Below, one piece after another: positions 6,652-14,273 of a stretch of DNA of 15,925 nucleotides. This DNA comes from an uncultured Erysipelotrichaceae bacterium (GTDB lineage Bacteria; Bacillota_I; Bacilli_A; RF39; UBA660). The DNA lies in contig CADBNE010000055.1 of the NCBI GenBank assembly GCA_902795975.1, positions 1 to 15,925 of the forward strand, in the 5' to 3' direction. A program made the translations under genes and the position numbers. Positions within the stretch are counted from its first letter, which is position 1. Each line of letters starts with the position of its first letter. The notes under the pieces are model-generated. The model was not told the origin of the DNA and did no database searches. It worked only from the letters and a program-made list of their open reading frames with translations.

Positions 6652-7824
6652 ATGATAATAAGAGAAAAATACTTAGCTAGTATTAGACCTTACTATGATA
6701 AACGCATAATTAAAATAATCAACGGTGTAAGAAGAAGTGGTAAAACTACTTTAATAGAACAAATAATAGATGAATTACTTGCCAATGGGGTAAAGAAAGA
6801 TCATATACATATAATGGATTATGATAAATTTGAAAACTTACAATATACTAATTCAGCTATAATTACTAAATATATTGAATCAATAATTAAAGATAATGAT
6901 ATGTATTATTTATTTTTTGATGAAGTACAAAATTTAAATGATTGGCCAAAAATACTAGGATTAAATAATATAATAAATAGATTATCTATATTTGTTACTG
7001 GTTCTAATTCAGATTTATATAAAGATAAAAATATAGATTATATTACTCAATATAGAGTATTTACTTTATATCCATTATCTTATGAAGAAATGTGTATAGA
7101 GAAAAGTGTGGATAACTATTTAGATGAATATTTAAAATGGGGTGGTATGCCTTACTTATTAAATATTAATAATTCTAATTTTAAATATACAACTACATGT
7201 GATGTTTATAATTCTATAATAGTTAAAGATATAGTAAATAGATATAATGTAAAAGATATAGAATTATTAAATAGAATAATAAATTATATTTTAAGTAATA
7301 TACCTAATACATTTTCAGTAACTAATATGTCTAAGTATTTTGCATCTTATGATAGAAAAGTATCATTAGATACTATGTATAATTATTTAAATTATATAGA
7401 TTCATCATTCTTACTATGTAAATTAGATAGATATAGTATGAGTGAAAATAGAATAATATCAGGTAAGTATAAATATTATGTATCTGATTTTAGTTTTTAT
7501 AATATTATAGATAAAGAAGTAGATAGAAAATATAAATTAGAAAACTTAGTATATTTAGAATTAAAATCTAGAGGATATGATGTTAAACAAGCTATAGTAG
7601 GATTAAAAGAAATAGATTTTATTGCTACTAAAGATAAAAAGAAAAAATATATAGAAGTATATGAATATTTAACTGATGATATTAAAGATAAAGCATTTAA
7701 AAAATACAATAGAATAAATGATGGAGTGGAGAAATATATATTCTCTCTTGATACTGAAAATTATTCTACAAAGACAGTAAAACATGTAAATATAATGGAT
7801 TTTTTAACTAATAAAAAATTTTAA
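6652..7824 (+). CDS. AAA-type ATPase with DUF4143 C-terminal domain
   Basis: This 390-residue protein has the usual length and order of the AAA_14/DUF4143 family, a common accessory family of unknown physiological role. Walker A GVRRSGKT is at residues 25-32, Walker B LFFDEVQN at 87-94, followed by the characteristic WPK. A sensor-like VTGSNS lies at 115-120, and the LKWGGMP motif at 161-167. The C-terminal half carries a winged-helix region and then YVSDFSFYN. A degenerate PD-(D/E)xK-like tail reads EIDFIATKDKKKKYIEVYEYL. The segment usually reading LSGR just after the sensor motif is here ITQYR, so the arginine is displaced. GGGGGA at 6638-6643 is a plausible ribosome binding site. The gene is monocistronic, with its own consensus promoter and terminator. 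Confidence 0.88.
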   Translation: MIIREKYLASIRPYYDKRIIKIINGVRRSGKTTLIEQIIDELLANGVKKDHIHIMDYDKFENLQYTNSAIITKYIESIIKDNDMYYLFFDEVQNLNDWPKILGLNNIINRLSIFVTGSNSDLYKDKNIDYITQYRVFTLYPLSYEEMCIEKSVDNYLDEYLKWGGMPYLLNINNSNFKYTTTCDVYNSIIVKDIVNRYNVKDIELLNRIINYILSNIPNTFSVTNMSKYFASYDRKVSLDTMYNYLNYIDSSFLLCKLDRYSMSENRIISGKYKYYVSDFSFYNIIDKEVDRKYKLENLVYLELKSRGYDVKQAIVGLKEIDFIATKDKKKKYIEVYEYLTDDIKDKAFKKYNRINDGVEKYIFSLDTENYSTKTVKHVNIMDFLTNKKF

Positions 7825-7831
7825 AAAATAT

Positions 7832-7862
7832 AAAATTCTATTGACAAAATAGAATTTTTTTT
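7832..7862 (+). terminator. Intrinsic terminator of the DUF4143 ATPase gene
   Basis: An 11-bp stem (7832-7842 with 7848-7858) has a 5-base loop and a run of eight T's (7855-7862). It lies eight bases after the stop codon. Confidence 0.85.
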
Positions 7863-7878
7863 ATTATTCATTTATCTA

Positions 7879-7908
7879 TTGACAAGTGTATAATTAACGC
7901 ATTATAAT
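7879..7908 (+). promoter_or_regulatory. SigA promoter of the thyX-tmk operon
   Basis: TTGACA at 7879-7884, an 18-base spacer and TATAAT at 7903-7908. The -10 is embedded in the perfect palindrome CATTATAATG (7900-7909). The -35 is part of an 11-base direct repeat whose other copy lies in the preceding terminator hairpin. Confidence 0.8.
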
Positions 7909-7939
7909 GATAATGAAAAACAATTGAGGAGGACAGAAT

Positions 7940-9136
7940 ATGATAAATATAAGAATAGAAAATCAAGAATATTTAAATGAAAATGGTACATTAAATCAAG
8001 ATAAAGCATTAACATTTGTTGGACATATTGCAGGTATATGCTATGCTGAAGAAGGATATGATAGTGTTTTAGAAGAAGATATAGAAAAAACTTTAAAAAG
8101 AGCAAATGATACAATTGGTAGAGGACATCATAGTGTAGTAGGACATTTACCAGTAAATCTTTATATAAAGGGTCAATCTAAATTGATGTCTATGATACTT
8201 AATAATGAAAAAGAATATAATACTTCAGAAAGATCACTTAGATATACTTCTGTAAAAGCATCTAATGATTCTATAATAAGTGAAAGAGAAGTATATTTAT
8301 ATAATAAATGGGTAGATATATTGAAAAAAGAAATAGTAAAAAAATATCCAACTCAATTTAAAAATTTTAAAATAAGAACTTTAGCTCAAGAAAATGCAAG
8401 AAAAATGGTAACAGTATTTATGCCTACTGAAATGATTTATACTACTAATTTAAGACAATTAAATTATATAGCTAGTTGGATGTTAAAATATATTAAACAA
8501 AATGAAATTAATCCAGGAACATATTTAGATTCTACTTTAGCAGCAGAAATGAAAGAGTTTTTAGCAGAATTAGAAAGATTAAACTTATTAATACCAGGAT
8601 TGATGATTAATGAAAAATGTAGAGGTTTATCTTTATTTGGTACAAATTTAAGTGCTAGACAAGAATATTATGGTGATATATATTTAACTAAATATAAAGC
8701 ACCATTTGATGAAGTAGCACAAGCACATAGACATAGAACAATAAATTATCAAATAGAAATACCTAGTGTCTCAGAATATGCTATACCTGAAATTATTAAA
8801 GATAACGAAGGATTAGTAGAAGAGTGGATTAAAGATATAAGTTCATTAAATGAAATAATACCTATTGGAACAATGGTAGATGTTGTTGAATGGGGAGATT
8901 TTGATGGATTTATATTAAAATGTAAAGAAAGATTATGTAGTTGTGCACAATTAGATGTAATGAAAACTACAAGAAATACATTAATGAATTATAAAAATGC
9001 TTTAGAAGAAATGAATCATCCATTAGCTTTAGAAATAGAAAAATATTCTAAGGGTGCTAGATGTACATTCCCAGATTATACATGTAGTAATGATTGTAAA
9101 TTTAAAGACGGTAAAATATTAACAAGAAAGATATAG
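7940..9136 (+). CDS. thyX: Flavin-dependent thymidylate synthase, tandem two-domain form
   Basis: ThyX makes dTMP from dUMP using FAD, NADPH and methylene-tetrahydrofolate. A single ThyX domain is about 220 residues; this protein has 398 and appears to contain two. The first half has the family landmarks GHHSVVGH (62-69), SERSLRY (96-102) and ARKMVTVFMPTEMIYTTN (153-170). It lacks the RHR signature, with NNEKEYNTSERS in its place. The second half has KYKAPFDEVAQAHRHRTINY with RHR at 264-266. Nine residues rather than seven separate RHR from the following Ser. A matching ThyX-like tail reads CSCAQLDVMK. Six cysteines cluster near the C-terminus (328, 333, 335, 375, 382, 386), which is unusual and could bind metal. 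GAGGAGG at 7926-7932 supports the start. The adjacent tmk supports the pathway assignment. Confidence 0.85.
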   Translation: MINIRIENQEYLNENGTLNQDKALTFVGHIAGICYAEEGYDSVLEEDIEKTLKRANDTIGRGHHSVVGHLPVNLYIKGQSKLMSMILNNEKEYNTSERSLRYTSVKASNDSIISEREVYLYNKWVDILKKEIVKKYPTQFKNFKIRTLAQENARKMVTVFMPTEMIYTTNLRQLNYIASWMLKYIKQNEINPGTYLDSTLAAEMKEFLAELERLNLLIPGLMINEKCRGLSLFGTNLSARQEYYGDIYLTKYKAPFDEVAQAHRHRTINYQIEIPSVSEYAIPEIIKDNEGLVEEWIKDISSLNEIIPIGTMVDVVEWGDFDGFILKCKERLCSCAQLDVMKTTRNTLMNYKNALEEMNHPLALEIEKYSKGARCTFPDYTCSNDCKFKDGKILTRKI

Positions 9137-9145
9137 AGGTATAAT

Positions 9146-9823
9146 ATGACAAGAGGTAAATTAATATTAATAGAAGGAACTGATTGTTCTGGTAAAGAGA
9201 CACAATCAAAATTATTAATTGATTATTTAAAAAATAGTGGTATAGATGTAGTAAGAATGGCATTTCCTGCATATGATTCACCTACAGGAAAAATAGTAGG
9301 AGGACCATATTTAGGTAAAGATTATATTTGTGAAGGATGGTTTACAGAAGGAGCACCTAATGTAGACCCTAAAGTATCTGCTTTATATTATGCAGCAGAT
9401 TTCTTATATCATTTAGATGAAATAAATAAAATATTAGATAGTGGTACTTGGATTATATTAGATAGATATTTCTATTCTACTTTAGCACATCAAGGTAGTA
9501 AAGAAAGAAATAAAGAAAAAAGATATGAAATGTATAAATGGTTTATGGGATTATTCTGTGATACATTAGAATTACCAGATCCAGATATTAAACTATTCTT
9601 ACATATGCCATATGATTGTAGTATAGTATTAAGACAAGGTAGAGCAGAAAAACCAGATCAAAATGAATCTTGTGAAAAACATTTAAGACAAGCAGAGACT
9701 GCATATAAAGAGATTGCTAAAGAATATAATTTTGAAACAATTAAATGTGGAGGAAGTAGAAAAATAAAAACTATTGAAGAAATTCATAAAGATGTTGTAA
9801 AAGTTATGAAAAAATATATATAA
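9146..9823 (+). CDS. tmk: Thymidylate kinase
   Basis: This enzyme phosphorylates dTMP to dTDP with ATP, the step after ThyX. The P-loop is GTDCSGKETQ (residues 11-20), FP at 40-41 is the family's substrate-loop motif, and DRY at 106-108 is the conserved magnesium/substrate motif within ILDRYFYST. A strand LFLHMPYD near 150-157 matches the usual xFLDxxP region. The putative LID, RQGRAEKPDQNE (163-174), carries two arginines. At 225 residues it is slightly longer than typical enzymes. It starts 9 bases after thyX, with AGAGG at 9135-9139 as ribosome binding site. Assignment is by motifs; other deoxynucleoside monophosphate kinases share the P-loop but not the whole set. Confidence 0.9.
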   Translation: MTRGKLILIEGTDCSGKETQSKLLIDYLKNSGIDVVRMAFPAYDSPTGKIVGGPYLGKDYICEGWFTEGAPNVDPKVSALYYAADFLYHLDEINKILDSGTWIILDRYFYSTLAHQGSKERNKEKRYEMYKWFMGLFCDTLELPDPDIKLFLHMPYDCSIVLRQGRAEKPDQNESCEKHLRQAETAYKEIAKEYNFETIKCGGSRKIKTIEEIHKDVVKVMKKYI

Positions 9824-9844
9824 TAATACTTGGGAGTTGATTAA

Positions 9845-10222
9845 ATGAATGATATATGTATGAGTAATTTAGAAAAGACTACAAATAACTTTTTAAATGA
9901 TTGTTTAGATGAACAAGATAAAAAGATTGTAGAATTACTTAAAGGAGTAATAGTTATTGAAAAAGAAACTATTACTAGTGAAAGATTATATAATCAATTA
10001 AAAGAAAATTATTTAGGTACAGATGAACAAACTATAGAGTTTGTAAATAAATTATATATGTTTGATTTTGATACAATATGTGAATTAATAAATATGATTG
10101 TAGATGAATTAAATAATGAAAATATGACACAAGAAGAAATAAATAATAAAGTAAATGAATTAATACCTACATTAAATAGTATTAATCCAGAATTAGTTAA
10201 TATATTAAATGAAAAACTATAA
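9845..10222 (+). CDS. Small acidic helical protein, unknown
   Basis: I do not recognise this 125-residue protein. It is rich in Asn, Glu, Leu and Ile, predicted mostly helical, with no signal peptide or membrane segment. A region with ENMTQEEINNKVNELI looks amphipathic. GGGAG at 9832-9836, eight bases upstream, supports the ATG. It follows tmk by 21 bases in the same direction and is followed by a terminator, so it is the last gene of the thyX operon. Nothing in the sequence ties it to nucleotide metabolism. Confidence 0.7.
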   Translation: MNDICMSNLEKTTNNFLNDCLDEQDKKIVELLKGVIVIEKETITSERLYNQLKENYLGTDEQTIEFVNKLYMFDFDTICELINMIVDELNNENMTQEEINNKVNELIPTLNSINPELVNILNEKL

Positions 10223-10244
10223 GATTTACATTTTATAGTTTTTT
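10212..10244 (+). terminator. Terminator of the thyX-tmk operon, enclosing the next promoter's -35
   Basis: An 11-bp stem (10212-10222 with 10233-10243) has a 10-base loop and a 3' T-run (10239-10244). The stop codon of the upstream gene is in the 5' arm. The loop holds TTTACA, the -35 of the following gene. Confidence 0.8.
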
Positions 10245-10253
10245 ATTTATAAT
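10225..10253 (+). promoter_or_regulatory. Promoter of the 384-residue unknown gene
   Basis: TTTACA at 10225-10230, a 17-base spacer and TATAAT at 10248-10253. The spacer is the 3' arm and T-tract of the upstream terminator. Transcription would start near 10260, just before the ribosome binding site. Confidence 0.65.
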
Positions 10254-10274
10254 CATTATAGAAGGATTGATAGT

Positions 10275-11429
10275 ATGAGTAGATATTATAATTATTTACC
10301 AAGTAACAATTCATTTAATGATGGATTTTATATTGTAAAAAAGATTATAAAAGATATAAAAGAATATGATTTATCACTTGTAGATGATAAAGAACAATTT
10401 ATAAAATTACAAGAAGAAGTAACTAATATAGATAATGAATTAGGTAATGATTCATATGAATTAAGAAAAAAAATAAATGATGATTTAATTTCTCCAAGTG
10501 TAGTAAATTATTATTATGAAAATAAGAAATATCCATTAAATGCATCACCAACAGGAGAGAAAGTAAATAAATTATTTAATAGAATATTTGAAATAGAAGA
10601 TGAAGTACAAATTATAAGTGCTAAAATATGGAATAATAAATTAACTCCGTTTAGTGACATAGAAAATGGTAAACCATTTTCTATAATAGGTCATTCAGGA
10701 TATGGATATATAGTTACTCCAACATCAAGTAAATATAGAAATAATGATTATGAAAATACAATTAGTTTTTCATGTTCATTATTTAATGAACATTCAATGA
10801 ATTTATTTTCATCTAATTTAGTAATGATATTTGATTTAAATCCAAATAATTTTATAGCAGCTTGTAATTATGATTGTGCTACAAGTAAGACAGAAGATTA
10901 TAAAAATATAAGAACATTACATGAAGTAAATGGTAAATATTTATCAGCTGGATTTATGTATAATAATGATTTAGATAGAATAATTACTAAGTCAGAATGT
11001 CCAACAAGTGTTGTTAATAAAATAAATAATAATCCAGAAAATACAATAAATGAATTTATAATAGATAAGAATAAAAGTATTCCACAGGGATTAGTATTAT
11101 TTTCATCAGGATATGATTTTCCTTTAGTTGAATATATAAGTGCTACAAAGATGAAGTATGATTATAATTTAGATTTAAAAGTTATAAATAAACAATTATA
11201 TTTTAATAATAATTTAACTAAAGAAGAACAAATAAATAGTTTATATGAAAATATAAATAATTGTTTATCTATGTATCAAGATTATGAAATATTCAGTATA
11301 ATAAATTTATTAGATAGTTTTATAGAAGATGTAATAATTCCATTAAAATTAGATAAAGAAATAGAAGAAATAATTATTAATAAAATTAATGATTTAAAGA
11401 ATATAAAAAGTTTACATACTAGTATTTAG
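10275..11429 (+). CDS. Conserved-looking cytoplasmic protein of unknown function
   Basis: This 384-residue protein has no signal peptide or membrane segment. I cannot assign it to a named family. It starts with a helical region (about residues 15-115). A beta-rich core follows with SIIGHSGYGYIVTP, ISFSCSLFNEHSMNLF, MIFDLNPNNFIAACNYD and NEFIIDKNKSIPQGLVLFSSG. It ends in a helical tail (about 320-380). The run NEFIID...IPQGLVLF followed by a long helix and LDLKVIN looks like a repeated theme in uncharacterised Bacillota proteins, perhaps an enzyme-like alpha/beta fold, but this is impression only. AGAAGGA at 10260-10266 serves as ribosome binding site. The gene is monocistronic with its own promoter and terminator. 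Confidence 0.75.
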   Translation: MSRYYNYLPSNNSFNDGFYIVKKIIKDIKEYDLSLVDDKEQFIKLQEEVTNIDNELGNDSYELRKKINDDLISPSVVNYYYENKKYPLNASPTGEKVNKLFNRIFEIEDEVQIISAKIWNNKLTPFSDIENGKPFSIIGHSGYGYIVTPTSSKYRNNDYENTISFSCSLFNEHSMNLFSSNLVMIFDLNPNNFIAACNYDCATSKTEDYKNIRTLHEVNGKYLSAGFMYNNDLDRIITKSECPTSVVNKINNNPENTINEFIIDKNKSIPQGLVLFSSGYDFPLVEYISATKMKYDYNLDLKVINKQLYFNNNLTKEEQINSLYENINNCLSMYQDYEIFSIINLLDSFIEDVIIPLKLDKEIEEIIINKINDLKNIKSLHTSI

Positions 11430-11447
11430 TCTAGTATGTTTTATTTT
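11414..11447 (+). terminator. Probable terminator after the 384-residue gene
   Basis: A 9-bp perfect stem (11414-11422 with 11431-11439) has an 8-base loop containing the stop codon and is followed by a T-rich stretch interrupted by one A. The -35 of the next gene lies in this T-rich tract. Confidence 0.65.
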
Positions 11448-11473
11448 ACTTTATTAGTTAATAGTGCTATAAT
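11445..11473 (+). promoter_or_regulatory. Promoter of the ltaS-like operon
   Basis: TTTACT at 11445-11450, a 17-base spacer and TATAAT at 11468-11473, preceded by TG one base upstream (TGCTATAAT, extended -10). Confidence 0.7.
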
Positions 11474-11494
11474 TATTTTGGATTGAGGTGGATT

Positions 11495-13600
11495 ATGAAA
11501 GACATTAAAGAAGCTTGTAAAAACGGTTTCAATAAATGCAAAGAAATAATCACAACCAATGTGTTGTTGTTTACATTTATTATTTCTAATGTCATAAATG
11601 CTACAGTATTAAGAGGTATGACAATAGGAACAATAGTTAATAAAGTATTTTATATTAAACCAGTAATAGCAGACCTTACAATAGTATTATTAGTAGGAGC
11701 ATTTGCTTACTTTTTTAAACCAAAATATAGATTTAGATATTTTTTAATATGGTCTATTATATTTAATACTACATGTATAGTAAATGGTGTATATTATAAA
11801 AATTTCTTATCATTTGCATCATTTTCATTACTTTCTACAGCATCAGAATTAGGTGGATATACAGATGCAGTAATTACTAATATATTAGATGTTAAAGATT
11901 TTATATATTTATGGCAATTATTTTGTTTAACATTTGTACATTTACAATTAAAGAAGAAAAAATATTATGATAAAGTACAAGAAGTAGAAGTAAGAAAAGT
12001 TAGATTCTTAAATACAATTGTTGTAACATTAATATCTTTAGGATTCTTTATGTCTATGTTAACTAGTTTAGATATAAGTAGAATGAAAAAACAATGGAAT
12101 CGTGAATATGTAGTACAAGAATTTGGTATTTATACATATCAAAGTAATGATTTAATAAGTTATATTAGAACTAAATTTAATAGTATGTTTGGATATGATG
12201 AAGCTGCTAAAAACTTTAGAGAGTATTATTCAACACATAAAGTTGAACCATATACTAATAAATATACAAATATTTTTGAAGGTAAAAATGTTATAGTAAT
12301 ACATGCAGAAAGTATTCAAAATTTCTTAATATCTGATGATTATAGAAATGGAGAACCAGCAAGATTTAATGGATTAGAAGTTACTCCTAATTTAAATAGA
12401 ATTGCAAGAGAAGGATTATATTTTTCTAACTTCTATTCACAAGAAAGTGCTGGAACAAGTAGTGATACAGAATTTACATTTAATTCATCATTATTACCTG
12501 CAAGTAGTGGTACAGTATTTATGAATTACTTTAATAGGGATTATGTAACATTACCTAAATTATTCCATGAAAAGGGATATAATACATCTAGTATGCATGC
12601 TAATAGAGCAAGTGCTTGGAATAGACAAGCAGTACATCCTAAATTAGGATATGATGATATGTATTTCTATGAAGATGCATTTGAATTAGATGAAAAGATT
12701 GGATTAGGATTAAGTGATTCATCATTCTTTAGACAAGCTACACAACATATTAAGAATATAGATTCTAAGTATGATAATTGGTATACAGTACTTATAATGT
12801 TAACTAATCATACTCCATTTACTGATATTGGAAGATGGGAAAAAGAAAATAATAAAGTATATGATGTAGATTATAAATACGAAAAGATAGATGAAATTAC
12901 AGGAGAAAAAGTAACAGTAAGTGCTCCATATATGGAAGATACAGCACTAGGTTATTATTTCAAGAGTGCTCACTATGCAGATAATGCTATAGGAGAATTA
13001 ATTGAAGGATTAGATAAAGAAGGATTACTTGATAATACTGTATTAATAATATATGGTGATCATGATAATAAACAAAAGAAATCATTATACAATAGATATT
13101 ATAATTATGATTATAAAACAGACAAAATAAAAGAGAGTGATGACCCAACATATATAAAAGTTGATGATTATTTCTATGAATTAAATAGAAGTGTACCATT
13201 TATAATTTGGACAAAGGATATGAAGGGTACAAAATATAATAAAGAAATTAAAAAAGTAATGGGTATGATAGATGTACAACCAACTTTAGGAAATATGTTT
13301 GGATTTAAGAATAAATACGCTTTAGGACATGATATATTTAATATAGGTGAGAATGTAGTAGTATTCCCATCAGGAAACTGGTTAACAGATAAAATATATT
13401 ATAATAGTGCTAAAGAAGAATTTAGACAAATAAATAGTAATACAGAAATACCTGTTGATTATATTAATTATTATAAACAGTATTCAGAAAAGATTAATGA
13501 AATATCTAATGGTATTATTAACTATGATTTAATAAAGAAAATAGGAGAAAATCCTGAGAAAAATTTTATGGAAGAAGTAGGAGATAATAATGGCAAATAA
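11495..13600 (+). CDS. LtaS-like lipoteichoic acid synthase (sulfatase fold)
   Basis: LtaS-family enzymes polymerise glycerol phosphate from phosphatidylglycerol outside the membrane. Five membrane segments lie at about residues 21-40, 56-74, 80-97, 135-151 and 171-190, followed by an extracellular sulfatase-like domain. Metal and active-site positions match: E272 in HAESIQNF, the nucleophile region AGTSSDTEF at 319-327, NHTPF at 438-442 and YGDHD at 520-524. In LtaS the nucleophile is Thr in GKTSD; here the aligned position is Ser322, with Thr one residue earlier. ATG 11495 is preferred because GAGGTGG (11485-11491) lies just upstream. The in-frame TTG at 11483 would overlap that site. At 701 residues it is slightly longer than LtaS. 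Substrate is inferred; a related phosphoglycerol or phosphoethanolamine transferase is possible. Confidence 0.88.
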   Translation: MKDIKEACKNGFNKCKEIITTNVLLFTFIISNVINATVLRGMTIGTIVNKVFYIKPVIADLTIVLLVGAFAYFFKPKYRFRYFLIWSIIFNTTCIVNGVYYKNFLSFASFSLLSTASELGGYTDAVITNILDVKDFIYLWQLFCLTFVHLQLKKKKYYDKVQEVEVRKVRFLNTIVVTLISLGFFMSMLTSLDISRMKKQWNREYVVQEFGIYTYQSNDLISYIRTKFNSMFGYDEAAKNFREYYSTHKVEPYTNKYTNIFEGKNVIVIHAESIQNFLISDDYRNGEPARFNGLEVTPNLNRIAREGLYFSNFYSQESAGTSSDTEFTFNSSLLPASSGTVFMNYFNRDYVTLPKLFHEKGYNTSSMHANRASAWNRQAVHPKLGYDDMYFYEDAFELDEKIGLGLSDSSFFRQATQHIKNIDSKYDNWYTVLIMLTNHTPFTDIGRWEKENNKVYDVDYKYEKIDEITGEKVTVSAPYMEDTALGYYFKSAHYADNAIGELIEGLDKEGLLDNTVLIIYGDHDNKQKKSLYNRYYNYDYKTDKIKESDDPTYIKVDDYFYELNRSVPFIIWTKDMKGTKYNKEIKKVMGMIDVQPTLGNMFGFKNKYALGHDIFNIGENVVVFPSGNWLTDKIYYNSAKEEFRQINSNTEIPVDYINYYKQYSEKINEISNGIINYDLIKKIGENPEKNFMEEVGDNNGK

Positions 13601-14246
13601 AAAGAAAAAAAGGGTAAAAGTAAAAAAAGATAATATATTTATAGTTATACTTATAATTATATTAATTGGATTAGGTATTACGTTAGGTATACTTGTAAAA
13701 AATTCATTTAAGAAACCTAAAGCTGAAGTAGTTGAAACTCAAGTAGTAGATAAATTAGATGAATATGGATATTACTTAACTGATCATAATACTGATTATT
13801 ATAAGAAAAAATATAATGAATTAAAAGACTTATTATCTAAGGATAAAGTAGATGAAGAAAAATATGCTACTTTAATATCTGAATTATTCGTAATAGATTT
13901 TTATGATTTAAATTCTAAATTGAGTAAAAAAGATGTAGGTGGAGTTCAATTTATAGCAAAAGATTATCAAGAAACATTTATTAAAACAGCTAGTGATATA
14001 GATGGTATATATTATTATGTAAAGAGTGATTTATATGGTAATAGAAAACAAGAACTTCCAGAAATAGATAAAGTAGAAGTATTAAAAACAAGTAAAGAAG
14101 CATTTAAATTTAATAAATTAAATGATGCTAATGCATATAAAGTTGTATTAACAGTAAATTATAAAAAAGATTTAGGATATCCTAAAACAGTTACTGTAAT
14201 ATTAGTACATACAGGAAAAAAATTAGAAATAGTAGAAGTAAAGTAA
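13590..14246 (+). CDS. Single-pass membrane-anchored extracytoplasmic protein, unknown
   Basis: The 218 residues begin with a very basic stretch (KKKKRVKVKK), then one membrane segment at about 16-37, leaving a roughly 180-residue domain outside the membrane. No lipobox cysteine or known motif is visible. The external part has a helical region (about 65-100) and alternating beta strands at the end (VEVLKTS, YKVVLTVNYKK, TVTVILVHTGKKLEIVEV), like small accessory domains of cell-envelope proteins. The ATG overlaps the ltaS-like gene by 11 bases and has AGGAG at 13579-13583 inside the upstream gene. Coupled translation suggests a role linked to that synthase. That link is inferred from gene arrangement only. 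Confidence 0.75.
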   Translation: MANKKKKRVKVKKDNIFIVILIIILIGLGITLGILVKNSFKKPKAEVVETQVVDKLDEYGYYLTDHNTDYYKKKYNELKDLLSKDKVDEEKYATLISELFVIDFYDLNSKLSKKDVGGVQFIAKDYQETFIKTASDIDGIYYYVKSDLYGNRKQELPEIDKVEVLKTSKEAFKFNKLNDANAYKVVLTVNYKKDLGYPKTVTVILVHTGKKLEIVEVK

Positions 14247-14273
14247 GTTGTATTTCAACTTACTTTATTTTTT
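14239..14273 (+). terminator. Terminator of the ltaS-like operon
   Basis: A 12-bp perfect stem (14239-14250 with 14256-14267) with a 5-base loop is followed by six T's. The stop codon of the upstream gene is inside the 5' arm. Confidence 0.9.

Noticed and set aside
6636..6680. A 14-codon leader-peptide frame (ATG GGG GAT...) overlapping the start of the DUF4143 ATPase gene
   Set aside because: Its ATG would lie only about six bases from the predicted transcript start with no ribosome binding site, and the peptide has no regulatory codon run.
5537..7824. Toxin-antitoxin or anti-phage system made of XRE, DUF4352 and DUF4143 genes
   Set aside because: No toxin, nuclease or known defence domain is visible beyond the generic DUF4143 ATPase, and the genes have separate promoters and orientations. 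Only an accessory-region label is supported.
7841..7867. Second thyX promoter using TTGACA at 7841-7846
   Set aside because: The only -10-like hexamer, TATTAT at 7862-7867, is 15 bases away and poor. The site lies in a terminator, while 7879-7908 is a clear promoter.
7825..7939. Riboswitch or T-box upstream of thyX
   Set aside because: The predicted leader from about 7915 to the ATG at 7940 is only about 25 bases, too short for a riboswitch.
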